Assembly (NCBI GenBank): GCA_006384855.1
Contig: VCJN01003014.1
Coordinates: 1 to 64,000 of the forward strand
Direction: 5' to 3'
Source: Tetraselmis striata
Taxonomy: Eukaryota > Chlorophyta > Chlorodendrophyceae > Chlorodendrales > Chlorodendraceae
DNA: 64,000 nucleotides
In this document: piece after piece, positions 45,882 through 55,965 of the stretch
Numbering within the stretch: position 1 is the first letter of the stretch
Layout: each line of letters starts with the position of its first letter
Notes under the pieces: model-generated
What the model was told of the DNA's origin: nothing
Database searches by the model: none
Seen by the model: the letters and a program-made list of their open reading frames with translations, nothing else
Program-made: the position numbers and the translations under genes

Positions 45882-47134
45882 CTTCTGGCATGTAGCGACT
45901 ATGGTGTCGTCATCCGCCGACGAGGCTTAGCTACACCGGCGGTTTTCCGAGCGCCGTGCCCCCTCGCATATGAGCGGCAGTACGTAGCGGCAATTCTACT
46001 GAGACAACACTATAACGTAGCCTCAGTGTACAATAACCGGTAAAGGTCGGTGGGCACGGGGGTGTTCGTTACAGAAAAGGAAAAGGCCGGATAACCGCTA
46101 GCTGCCTCTAGCGACTATGTACTCATGAATCTCATCTCCAGTCCAACGGTCAGGAAACCCTAAACAACTGTCAGCAACGTCACTTCAACCAAAAGGCACA
46201 ATAATTAGCAAAATTAATAGTTATAGCAACGCATAAAATCCAATAACTAGTATCATAGTACTCGCACCACAGTGCACATAACAAGCAAATCACAGAAAAA
46301 TGATACCTCAGTACACAAAATTCAAATGAGACTCCAAAGGGAGGGCGGGTGGGAAATCAGAGCGCCGGTAAGCACGACGAGATAATGAGCAATCACACAG
46401 ACAGCCGCCGCATTATTTGCAGCGGGCTACGGCGCGGAAAACCGGCATTTTCAAATGCCGGCATCAAACGTTATTCCACAAGCTGCGTACAACTACATCC
46501 ATGCATGGCAATTGAAAACGCTCGGTTTTCCGATCGAGCCGTGCCCGGGCTCGCAAATGAGCGGCAGGCACTCAAATAGCACTAGTACTTAGCCTCACTA
46601 CTGTGCAACCGAGTGTAATTAATAAGCAAGCTCGGCGGAGCCAGTGTAGAGTGGTCCGCCAAAATCAGGACTCATCCTCATCATTAGCCTTCTCGCAAAC
46701 ATACCAAGTAAAAGTCTGTGTGTAGTGAGTTCGTGACCGTCCACCTCATCAGGAATTAACGGTATATTCGTCCGGTTCATAATCCGGCAAGGGAGCCTCG
46801 CAAGGCACAAACGTGGTCGGCGTTTTAGGCACGACCGAGCGCTCGTCCACAACAGTGAAATTCGAGGCGGGCATGATTGCGCGTGATACGGAGAGCAGTC
46901 ACTCCTCACTACACCCTTCATATCCGTGAGTCCGTGACTTGGCACGAAACACAACCGAAGCCCATATGCTGACCCCAATCTTCTCGGGCAATCCCGGCAC
47001 TAGCATCGGCGCAGAAGCACCGTCACCACGGCAAGAGTGTGATCCTTAATAAGTAGCCAAGAACACACTAGCCTCCCGGTCCACATCATAATTAGCATGT
47101 AATACCCCTTATTAATTACCCCGTAATGTTACCA
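45882..47134. other. intergenic, unassigned
   Basis: AT-richer sequence with no recognised gene. The segments near 45935-45990 and 46440-46590 share short blocks (GAAAACCGGC / GGCGGTTTTCCG; GAGCGGCAG), suggesting old repeats. Confidence 0.35.
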
Positions 47135-47552
47135 ATATGAAGTAACTTGACAGTTGAATCAGCGATGCGTCGATTTTTCAGAAAATTTTAAAAGAACGGG
47201 TTCTATATCACTAGCCTACAGTTCCACGAATTGCATTGCCAGCGCTTTGAAGTACCAGCAGCGAGCGTTTGCATTATTGCCAACGCTTTGAAGTACCAAA
47301 GTTTTTTTTCCATTACCAGCAACGAGTAGCGAGCACTATTTCCAGTACCTCCCAACCGTGAGATCGTAATCGGACGGCTGTGTAATTAAGGACCGTGGGC
47401 GGGTGCGTGGGCGGGTGGGTGGGTGGATTATAGTACTTAGCAGTACATGCCAGTAGATAAGCGCTTTAGTCATGCACCTATAGGCCCGATCCGCTGCACT
47501 ATACGGGTACCCGTACGGCAATAAAGCTCACCGCCGAAAAATCGACGCTTCG
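47135..47552 (+). repeat. long terminal inverted repeat, left arm
   Basis: Reverse complement of sequence within 59991-60633. Shared landmarks: ATATGAAGTAACTT at the outer end, 'GAACGGGTTCTATATCAC', 'CATGCACCTATAGGCCCGAT' and 'CACCGCCGAAAAATCGACGC' at the inner end. About 418 bp, imperfect. Confidence 0.85.
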
Positions 47553-48455
47553 CTTGATAATGACACTCGTCTATAGTCGTTCCGTGGCATACTTGTAATA
47601 AACTCTATAAGGCGCATATCACACGTCATTGCGACGCTATATCTGCGGTGGTCTATTTTTGCATATGGCACTAGAAGCCCGGCAATCTCGCGTCCTGATG
47701 CGCGAAAGAGCGAAAGAGCGAGAGCGCGCGGCAGTGGGCGGCGAGGCGCACGGCAGTTGGCGGCGAGGCGCGCGGCAGTGGGCGGGCGGAATAAAGTAGA
47801 TACATACATCCGGCGGTTTCAGCCGGGACCTCCACGGCGGCGGGCCTGCGGTTCGCGAGTGGCGGTAGCGGCTACTGCTGCCACGGCGGCATGGCGGCCG
47901 GCCCGTGACCCAAACGCTTCACCGCCCGCCGTGGCCACTAGCCTCCCGGACTGACTCGTAAATATTCCTTAACAAGTAGACCCGTTGCGGGAGTGTGGAG
48001 TCCAGAGAGCCGCGCAAGGATCAGTCGTAGTAGTCGCTACAGTATTGTACAGCCCCGCGTCCGCCAAACCGCCGACCCGGAGTCCGGGGTCCGTCGACGG
48101 ACGGGCGGCGAGGCGGACATGCGACGGTCGTCCGGCGTCCGGCGACGGACGAACGACGGCGTCCGGCGTTGGTCCGGTCCACGCGGCGGGCTCGGCGCTT
48201 CGCGCCATGCCCGCCCCGTAAACTTGACGAACGACGACTACGATCGGCCCGACCGGCGGCGGGCGGCGGGCGGCCGGTACTGTTACCCGTACCGAAACAG
48301 GTAGTTAGCAGGTAGTATGCGCGACGGATTTTAGGCATGCGCGGAATGATAACGGAATCTATAACGGATAAATTTTCGATCTATCTAATAATCGATGCGA
48401 AACCGTTCCGAAAGTCGGCGACGGACAAAGAGACAGACACACAGACTCACAACTC
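47553..48455. other. inner flank of the inverted-repeat region
   Basis: GC-rich, with GGCGGCGAGGCGC-type short tandem repeats near 47730-47790. No gene recognised. Confidence 0.35.
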
Positions 48456-49930
48456 ACCTCGTAATTGATATGGTAGGATGACCCGTAATCGCGATTTTCT
48501 CAGGGAATGGGCGTGTAATAATCGCCACTTTCAGCTAGGCTCGGTAGTCGCAATGGCGCGCCCGGCTCGCACGCGTTCGTTCCGTGATATGCTACTAGTA
48601 GCATGTTGTGCCATCCCCATAGTTCATTGCACCCACATCGCGCGGCTACCTGTAATCGTTGGGACTTTCGCCGCACTGAACTCTGATGCATCACAAGCTC
48701 CGGGACGACGCAACGGCCAACGGTACCGTAGGTCTCAAGCCGGCTAAATTGCTGCAAGTCGCGCGGATAGTTTACCATGCATCGCACTAGCGCCGGAGCG
48801 CCAGTGACTAGCCCATGCCAACCACGCCGCTGCGAGCAGCCACCGGCGCCGAGTAATGGTGGGCCATGGGGCGTTGCAACTCGAAGCGCCGTATTCCTGA
48901 GGGCAAGTAGGGCTGGACGCTTGCCGAGGATACTCAGGAAGAGGCGACCAAGAGAATATGCTGCCGCGCGCCGTGTGGTGCCTCTTTCACGAATACTGTG
49001 TTCTACGACAAGCACATATGGGCGTGCGGCACGGAGCCTCCGTCCACCGCCGCGCCTGTCGCAGCAAGCCGGAGGTGATGGCGCCCTTGCGATAGCTGCT
49101 GCAGCACCGTACGGCCGTCACCCCTCTGCTCCGTCCGGACCCGGTCAGACAGAAACGCAGGGCGAGCCGGGTCCATCGATAATGTCGCCGCCGCCATCGC
49201 CCCCACCGCCCTCTCCGCCGCTCTCATCTCCCATAAACGAATCAACGAGCCCGCACCCAGCGGCGCGGGGAAGAGTGTTCGGTGTCGTTTGATGGGGGGC
49301 TGGTAGCAAGTATGGCAGCGCGGGAGATGAATGCCGAGCTTCACGTGGGCGCTGTCATAATAACCAAGACGTTCGGGACGCGGGGGAGCTTTCTCGGCCT
49401 TGTCAACCCCCCCCCCCCCCTCTGTTGCCCTCCATGACGTGTAGTTACCCCTGCCATAGGCCCACCGCCGCCCTGTGATAGCCGCCGTGTGTATCACCCA
49501 ACATTCAGGTCGTCAGTTGGAGATGGGATAACGAGAACGCAGACCCGGCGGATAGGGAGCTGGGATGAAGGTGATTGACGACGACAGCGACTCGGAAGAG
49601 CTAACTGAGTCGGAGATCCAACCGCTATACATGACGACAGAGCAGCTGAGCGATTGCATTTGCAGGTTGGATCAAGGCGCCATTAATGCCCCACCGGCGG
49701 TGCGCCCCTTACGCATGCACCGCCTATGCTTTTTGGGGGGTGCTTGCCCGCGTTGTTGCCCCATAGTTTAGGTATTGGTGAGAGTAGTATTGCACTTGCA
49801 ACGTGCAAACGATGAGTTCTTGTGTCTCCTTATTACACGCGCGTTCGTTTAGTTGCTTGCACGCATGTGCATCTGACAAGAGCTACGCGAGCTTCTCGAC
49901 GCCGACAGCGACACCGATAGCGACATTGTC
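48456..49930 (+). repeat. direct repeat L with broken gene segments
   Basis: Diverged direct duplicate of 58005-59545. Both copies contain the non-coding lead-in (GGAATGGGC...TAATCGCCACTTT...CTAGGCT), a short segment encoding (R/C)NSKRRIPE, an exon-like piece with 'NAELHV..VI..TKTFGT.GSFLG' (49312-49405) and a second with 'MKVIDDDSDSEELTESEI' (49565-49620). The pattern 'K.FG..G.F.G.V' followed by 'Y.DGD.EEL...E' resembles small Tudor-like domains common in plant and algal proteins. Frames between the pieces are broken, so I call it a repeat with pseudogene content. Confidence 0.6.
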
Positions 49931-50057
49931 GACAGTGGAGCAGCACCTGGACCCATACTTCTCTAGCATGTCTCTGTGGCGGCCATGTTTTGTGGGACGG
50001 GTTTTTCGGGAGGCCGTTGGCGCAGACGATGCGGTGGATATGCGACAATTTGCGTAG
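49890..50057 (+). pseudogene. fragment related to the tnp2-like transposase gene
   Basis: Encodes 'LDPYFSSMSLWRPCFVG' and 'AVGADDAVDM', closely similar to 'LDPNFPSLPLWCPGFVG' and 'AAGADDAVDM' in the transposase gene at 63045-63135. The surrounding frame ends soon after. It shows that the inverted-repeat region contains pieces of a related DNA transposon. Confidence 0.65.
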
Positions 50058-50391
50058 ACCGTTCGGGGGAAAGGTCTACGACCCGATGCCGTAGACCGTT
50101 CCGGACGCAACTATAAACATCTCTCCTGCCACGATCGCGCGGCAACAACACCACCGCTCTACCCCGTCCGGCTCTCTGCCCACACTGGTATCATCAGAAT
50201 CTGCATGTCCGCCCCCCCCCCCCCCCCCCCCCCCCATCCTCCCCCCCTCCCTACACCGTTCTCTTGCCCTCGCGCCGGCCTAGCCGCCACCGCGATTTGC
50301 TGACTGTCCTACTGCCCGTCGTGCAGCAGCCCCGCACGCAAGCAGTTGCGTGACCCGATGGCGACGACCAACGCTCCCGCCGCTCTTCGTC
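50058..50391. other. flank of the Gypsy insertion
   Basis: Contains a 24-nt C run (50212-50235). No gene recognised; continuous with 56348 onwards if the Gypsy element is removed. Confidence 0.45.
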
Positions 50392-50396
50392 CCTTC
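50392..50396. repeat. Gypsy target-site duplication, left
   Basis: CCTTC, repeated at 56343-56347 just after the 3' LTR. Five bp is typical for Ty3/Gypsy integrases. Confidence 0.9.
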
Positions 50397-50773
50397 TGTT
50401 AGGACTACACCTAACCCTGCACTATACCCACATAACCACTTATCTCATATTACTATCATTTCCTATATCATATCATTACCTGCCGTACTTCTGTAACTCG
50501 TACTGTAACATGTACGCATACCATTAACCATTATCAATCCCAATCACCAATGCTACTACTAACAGTCCCCGATGCTGCTACTGACATTCCCCGATGCTAT
50601 ATCTCCACAATGACCAAGACTGACCGCTGAACTGCTCTGCCGCCGCTCTGCCTCTGTGCTGCTGACTACCGATAAATAGCTGAACCAGCTGATGATTCTG
50701 TAACATTCGATACTGTTTCCTCACAACCTTTGCCTTCGCCTCTAATTGCATTAGAGCACTACTGTACCTTACA
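50397..50773 (+). repeat. 5' LTR
   Basis: 377 bp, begins TGTTAGGAC and ends CCTTACA (TG...CA). Identical by eye to 55966-56342. Just inside it, 50775-50792 (TGGTTTCGTTCGAGCTCT) is in the position of a tRNA primer-binding site, but I cannot name the tRNA. Confidence 0.93.
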
Positions 50774-51343
50774 TTGGTTTCGTTCGAGCTCTGGTTAAAG
50801 ATCCCCGCCGCGCTTCCACCGCGTATGATCCCCCCCCCCCCCCCCCCCCCCCGCCATCGTGAACGACCAGCCTATCACTGCCGCCGCCGCTGCCGCTAAC
50901 CATCGAAGTACAGATTGACACCGCCCGGTGGCCCGCGTGATCCGGGCCTAGCTGGCCAAACCAACAACCCGCGCCCTAGCCACGGACATCATCCACGCAT
51001 CGCCAATGGACGTAACTTCGCCCCCCCCCCCCCCCCCCCCCCCCCCACCGCCGCGCCCGCGCGCTTCCCCTGCCAACGACATCCCTACCGATCGACGCCG
51101 TCCGAGCCTTCCAGCTGCTACCCTGGACACCCTTCGTTGCCACCTTGAAACTGTCGACGCTGAATTCGCCGCTATGGCTTGGCCGGATATTGCCGTTATG
51201 CTGAAACCTGGTCTGGCTATAGTAAAGTAGGCCATTCTGTTATAGTCTGCCCTAAGACGAACCTCGCTGACAAAAGCTTAACAAGCTAAAGTGGCTGCCA
51301 CCGAAACCTCTAAGGGTCTTGAGGCCATGAACCTGAATGACCA
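50774..51343 (+). pseudogene. gag remnant
   Basis: Only about 190 codons lie between the LTR and the next ORF, too few for a normal Ty3/Gypsy Gag. Two long C runs (50830-50852, 51021-51046) lie in it. The frame that runs into the methyltransferase ORF encodes 'GYSKVGHSVIVCP' (51212-51250), which looks like the second half of a CCHC zinc knuckle with the first Cys positions lost. Four stop codons then separate it from the ORF. The capsid domain appears deleted. Confidence 0.5.
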
Positions 51344-52327
51344 ATGACGGGTTGGGGCGGAGTATGCTGTCAGCATTCGAGTTATAATTCAATCGAATTT
51401 GTCCCAGCTCCGCCGTGTTATCCCCCGACCTCTGAGGCCCGATCTCCAATGGCACTGAATCCGGACGAGAATAGCCCGGCTACCGCCGCCCTAGTGGCTG
51501 ATGCACAAGCTGAGGCCTCCTCGGTATTGCCCACCGAGTCGTACGAACCAGAGTCGCTCACCAGCGAGCAGGTTCGTAGGTCCCTGTCTGCCGCTGACTT
51601 TGCCATCCCTGCGGACAATCCAACCGAGGGCCTGTCTCGTACTGAGAAACGTTCTGCTATCGACAATTCCGCCAACGCCAGTACGCTAAACAGCGGCGGG
51701 ACTAAAAAGAATATCAACCGGCCACCTGCCTGCCCACCTGACTCTATTCGTTTTGATAAAACTGAAATGTCTCGACTAAATTCTGAATATGGTCCCATAA
51801 CTCTGGACGCTTGTGCCTCTGCGTTTGACGCTGTTTGCCCTGAGTACTGCTCTAAAGATAAACCCTTTACCTCAACTTCAGCTATTGGTCATACTGTACT
51901 AATAAATCCACCATACGACGAATCAGTATTGCCGATTCTCGAACATTTTGAGTCTCAACGCCGGGAATCACCTTCTGACACCCGTGCTATAATCATTTTG
52001 CCCCGCTGGTCTTCTGACTTAGGGAAATCCTGGACCCCTATACTGAAAAAGTACAAACGACTCCATTCCTATCCCGCGGGTACCTACCTGTCCCACACTG
52101 CCACATCTGCCACTGAGGACTTGCCAACGCCACCCACACAGTGGATAGTTGACGTATACCTCGCAGATAGCACTGTCGAGGAACGTGAGGCTGCTGCTAT
52201 TAATTCTGTCATGGTCACTGAGGACTACAAAGCCCTCAGCTACGAATCGCAAGGTAAGACACACATCCCGCGTGCCCGACTCAAGTCGCACCAACCCCGC
52301 TTTGAAACACAAAAAGCCTTTATATAA
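51344..52327 (+). CDS. DNA N6-adenine methyltransferase-like (Dam/phage type) ORF in a Gypsy element
   Basis: 327 aa from the ATG at 51344; another good start is 51449. Residues 1-125 are Ser/Ala/Glu-rich and likely disordered. Residues about 135-275 match the layout of phage-type and DIRS-type DNA N6-adenine methyltransferases: 'EYGPITLDACASAFDAVCPE' (the L-D-A-C-A signature), then 'HTVLINPPYDESVLPIL' with the catalytic N-P-P-Y tetrad, then 'AIIILPRWSSD' and 'WIVDVYL'. These enzymes transfer methyl from SAM to adenine N6 in DNA. The frame has no stop, and the motif is intact although the neighbouring pol is broken. It sits where the end of gag is expected, before the protease. Such a domain is known in DIRS elements; I know of no standard place for it in Ty3/Gypsy. 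Activity is inferred only. Confidence 0.75.
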   Translation: MTGWGGVCCQHSSYNSIEFVPAPPCYPPTSEARSPMALNPDENSPATAALVADAQAEASSVLPTESYEPESLTSEQVRRSLSAADFAIPADNPTEGLSRTEKRSAIDNSANASTLNSGGTKKNINRPPACPPDSIRFDKTEMSRLNSEYGPITLDACASAFDAVCPEYCSKDKPFTSTSAIGHTVLINPPYDESVLPILEHFESQRRESPSDTRAIIILPRWSSDLGKSWTPILKKYKRLHSYPAGTYLSHTATSATEDLPTPPTQWIVDVYLADSTVEEREAAAINSVMVTEDYKALSYESQGKTHIPRARLKSHQPRFETQKAFI

Positions 52328-52332
52328 CGTCT

Positions 52333-52827
52333 ATGAACGACAACGATCTACTATTACTCAACCCAACTCTAGCTGAACACCCTGCTTTACCGCCCGCTAT
52401 AATGCTCGATAGCGGCGCTACCCTTTGCTTTATTGATGAACGGTATGTCCGCCTAAACAAATTACCGACTCAAACTCTAAATGATAAAATACGGATCGTC
52501 ATGGCTGATGGCCGCCTCTCTCTCGCGGCTAAATCGTGCACCCTCAAGTTAAACATAAACGGTTATACGGCTACAGTTGAATTTATCGTTACTACACTAC
52601 AGAACTCGTTCAACTGTACACTAGGCATGTCCTTCCTAAAATCGCACAACCCCGATATTGATTGGGCAACCGGTAAATTAACTTTTCACGATGGCAGTGA
52701 AATAACCTGCCCAACTCAATCCCGCGAATCTAACGTCGATATCGTTCACGCTAATGCTATGGCTCGTGAAATAAAGCGAAAAGATCCGAATACTGTATTT
52801 TTTCTGCGCAATCCTAAAAGAATATGA
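52333..52827 (+). CDS. aspartic protease of the Gypsy element
   Basis: 165 codons, starting 5 bp after the methyltransferase stop in another frame. The retropepsin active site is '[13 protein letters not shown]' (about residues 23-35), and the later '[18 protein letters not shown]' matches the region before the flap partner in Ty3 proteases. It would cleave the Gag-Pol polyprotein. The frame changes at an A-run near 52815 into the RT frame; whether this is decay, sequencing error or ribosomal frameshifting is unclear. Confidence 0.85.
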   Translation: MNDNDLLLLNPTLAEHPALPPAIMLDSGATLCFIDERYVRLNKLPTQTLNDKIRIVMADGRLSLAAKSCTLKLNINGYTATVEFIVTTLQNSFNCTLGMSFLKSHNPDIDWATGKLTFHDGSEITCPTQSRESNVDIVHANAMAREIKRKDPNTVFFLRNPKRI

Positions 52828-54360
52828 CGCTACTGAAACAACTACCGCGGAAGAAATTGACTCCGACATCGCAGCGGTGACTACTGACCACAGCACAGAA
52901 TACACTAAACAGGTACAATCTATACTGCTTAAGCACCGCTCTATTTGCCAACCTCTTGACTCCCTACCGCGCTCACGCCCTGGCCTCGACCTTGAAATAC
53001 CACTAACCGAAAATTCATCTGTTCCGGCCGGAAAAATCTACCGACTTTCACCCGCTGAATTAGAGGAATTAAAAAAAAAACTTAACAGCTTCTTAGAGAA
53101 GGGTTTTATCCGTGAATCTTTCTCTCCCTTTGCCGCCCCTGTCCTTTTTCGCTCGAAAGGCAAACGGCGGCCTCCGCATGTGCATCGACTACCGTCAACT
53201 TAACAAATACACCAAACGAATCGAGTTTCCGGTACACAACGCGGACATGCTACTCGATATGCTGTCTGGTGCTGCAGTTTACTCTGCTCTCGACCTTGCT
53301 CTAGGATACCACCAACTTCGCATCAAAGACTCTGACGTACAAAAAACTTCGTTTAAATGCCAGTTCGGCCAGTTCGAGTTTCTAGTAATGCCCTTTGGCC
53401 TCACAAACGCCCCCTCTGCCTTCCAATGCTGGATGAACCATGTACTACAGCCTCACAAAAACACCTTTATCCTCGTTTACCTTGACGACGTTTTAATCTT
53501 CAGCAACTCTCTCGACGAACACCTCCACCATCTCGACATCACACTCGGCTTACTGGCGCAGCATGATATACGACTACGATTATCTAAGTGCTTTTTCGGT
53601 AAACACGAGCTCGAGTACTTAGGACACATGGTCAGCAAAACTGGCCTACGCCCCTCTGATAATAAAGTCTCCGCCGTTATGAACTGGTCCCCACCGCGAT
53701 CTGTTCAGCAGGTCCAACAGTTCCTAGGCTTTTGCAATTTTTACCGCCGTTACATACACAAATACTCTCACTTAGCTGCACCCCTTTACAACATTACTCG
53801 CAAAAAAAAAAACTTTCGAGTGGGGTGTACGCCAACACACTGCTTTTAATGCACTGACACGCGCGCTCTGCTCTGCCCCTGTACTAATAAGTCCTAAAAA
53901 ACCGGTCCTGACGCGGAATTCGTCATATCCACGGATGCCAGTAAATACGCCTTAGGCGCGGTTCTTTTACAAAAAGACGGTTCCAACAAGTTACGCCCGT
54001 GCGCTTACTTTGCCAAAATACTACAACCTGCTCACACAAATTATCCTACATATGACCAAGAACTATTAGGTGTTGTCTGCGCGCTTAAAAATGGCGCTGC
54101 TATATCGAAGGTGCTGCTAAGATTACAGTAATCACCGATCATGCCACCTTACGTCATTTACCAACTCAAGATGCCCTCGGCCGCCGCCACGCCCTCTGGC
54201 TCTCTGACAGTTCACCTTACCTTGCCATCTCAACCCGCACTCAAAAACCTATTCTGTCAATGCTTTACCGCAAAGGTAGTCAAAATGAAGCTGACGCCCT
54301 ATCCCGCCGATCTAATCTTAAACATGATGTCCTCGCCGCTGAGGAAAAAATACTTAAACT
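52828..54360 (+). pseudogene. reverse transcriptase and RNase H (frameshifted)
   Basis: RT fingers and palm: '[12 protein letters not shown]', 'YSALDLALGYHQLRI', 'FLVMPFGLTNAPSAFQ' and the catalytic 'LVYLDDVLIFS' (about 53470-53505). RNase H: 'FVISTDASKYALGAVLLQKD' (first Asp), 'YDQELLGVV' (Glu) and 'VITDHATLRHL' (Asp). The frame shifts near 53150 (T5), 53805 (A11), 53895 (A6) and 54085 (A5), all in homopolymers. Conserved motifs survive on both sides of every break, so the element was recently functional or the breaks are base-calling errors. Confidence 0.88.
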
Positions 54361-54539
54361 CCGAACTAGAGGATATGCATGATTTTCTCTCGTCTATGTG
54401 TCACCTGCAAGTTGACTCCTCACTGCTTAACCGTACTCGCCACGGCTATAGCATTGATGCAAATTATTCAGGCCCCGTATTCATGTTGATGTCAACTTTG
54501 ACTCTACCGATAACCTTTATTGGATGGCTGATAAAATAT

Positions 54540-55440
54540 TTGCATACCTACTGCCGATAAACAAATCATGCACTCTATAATACACGAATATCATGATATT
54601 GCTGGATACCCGGACGCCCGACGCACTTTACTCAAATATTTCGAAAACGTTCTCACCTGATGGCCACGCATGAACAAAGATATATAAAAACAAATACTGC
54701 AAAAATATTGCTCCACCTGTCAACGCATTAAGGCTTCTACCCAAAAACCACCCGGTATATTATTTCCGTTACCAAAAGCCTCTCGACCATTGGGAGATTA
54801 TTTCAATGGATTTTATTATAGGCCTCCCTTTACAAGACGGCTATGATGCTATTGCAACCTTTGTCTGCACCTTTTCGACACAAGCCCACTTTATTCCCTG
54901 CGACATGTCTATTGACGCTCCCCAATTGGCCAAACTGTTTCTAAATAACATCTACCGTCATCACGGCCTGTGCCGCACTATTATTTCCGACCGTGATCCC
55001 CGTTTTACCTCCGCATTTTGGCAATCCTTATTTCGCTCTCTCAAAACAAAGTTGAAACATATCATCATCATACCACCCTAAAACTGACGGCCAAACTGAA
55101 TTTACCCACCGCACTGTTGAACAAATACTTCGCGCTTTTGTGCATAACAATCATGATGACTGGTAGAATACCCTTTGCTGAATCTCATATAATAACTCCA
55201 CCCACTCCGCCAAATCACACTCCCTTTGAAGCCGTGTATGGCCTAAATCCGTTAACCCCTGCCAGTCTTTTACACCAAACCCCGAATACAAACCACCCAC
55301 ACCTTGACCTCTTACATACTATACATGATACTCATGCCCTTATAACCGAACAGCTGAAATTAGCCGACGAATACCAAAAAGCTTATGCAAACAACTGTAC
55401 CCGACCAGAAATGTTTTTTGAAGGGTAATAAGGTATGGCT
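54540..55440 (+). pseudogene. integrase core (frameshifted, with stops)
   Basis: N-terminal zinc-binding region ('IHEYHDIAGYPDARRTLL' then 'CSTCQRI'). The core follows: 'EIISMDFIIGLPLQDGYDAI' (first Asp), 'RTIISDRDPRFTSAFW' (second Asp) and a 'TDGQTE' segment in a shifted frame (Glu). Two in-frame stops in the zinc-binding region (a TGA at about 54658 and a TAA at about 54687) and at least two frame changes (near 54790 and 55075) break it. Confidence 0.85.
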
Positions 55441-55888
55441 GTCCACTGAACACCTCCTATTACAAAATCAACCAACTAACAAATTTCGTCAACGTTTTCT
55501 TGGCCCTTATCCTATTGTTCGTAAAATTTCACCTCAAGCTTACCACATACGTTTACCCCACACAATGGAATGCCACCCTGTGTTTCACATTTCCCGCCTT
55601 CGTCGCTATCACTCCCCTGATGTTCCACCCGACACTGTCCCTGGTCGAACTGCTCTACCAGCAGATGAATTTATCATAGACCAAATCCTCAACCACCGTA
55701 TCGAATATAACAACGACAACCTTGACTACTCCCGCGGCCATGCACCTCTGTTCCTAGTCCGTTGGCAAAGCTATGACGGATCCCATGCCTCATGGGAACC
55801 ATATCAAAGTCTTCGTCGTGTTGATATGCTACACCTATATGCAGACAAATCTCAGTCCTTGCGTGACTTATTCCACACACCACACTAA
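55385..55888 (+). CDS. integrase C-terminus with chromodomain
   Basis: Open segment ending at the stop 55886-55888. The first part has 'KFRQRFLGPYPIVRKISPQA' and 'HPVFHISRLRRY', the GPY/F module of Ty3/Gypsy integrases. It ends in a chromodomain (about residues 95-155): 'EFIIDQILNHRI' ... 'FLVRWQSYDGSHASWEPYQS'. Chromodomains in chromoviruses read histone methyl marks and direct insertion into heterochromatin. Two cage aromatics (W, Y of 'RWQSY') are present; the first is Phe in place of Tyr. Confidence 0.88.
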   Translation: MQTTVPDQKCFLKGNKVWLSTEHLLLQNQPTNKFRQRFLGPYPIVRKISPQAYHIRLPHTMECHPVFHISRLRRYHSPDVPPDTVPGRTALPADEFIIDQILNHRIEYNNDNLDYSRGHAPLFLVRWQSYDGSHASWEPYQSLRRVDMLHLYADKSQSLRDLFHTPH

Positions 55889-55953
55889 CGCAACTTGCAT
55901 TCCAAATATCCGGCCCGCTTCCCCTTGAAAATACCGTAGCTATTTTTTTCCGT

Positions 55954-55965
55954 GAGGGGAAGGAA
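55954..55965 (+). other. polypurine tract
   Basis: GAGGGGAAGGAA immediately upstream of the 3' LTR; primes plus-strand DNA synthesis in LTR elements. Confidence 0.88.

Noticed and set aside
50830..51046. Poly(C) tracts in the Gypsy leader as polyproline coding
   Set aside because: The frames through them are short and inconsistent; similar runs occur all over the window in non-coding sequence.
52812..52827. Programmed ribosomal frameshift site between protease and RT
   Set aside because: Possible in principle, but the site is a short A run like the other breaks in this copy and no canonical slippery heptamer with a downstream structure was clear.
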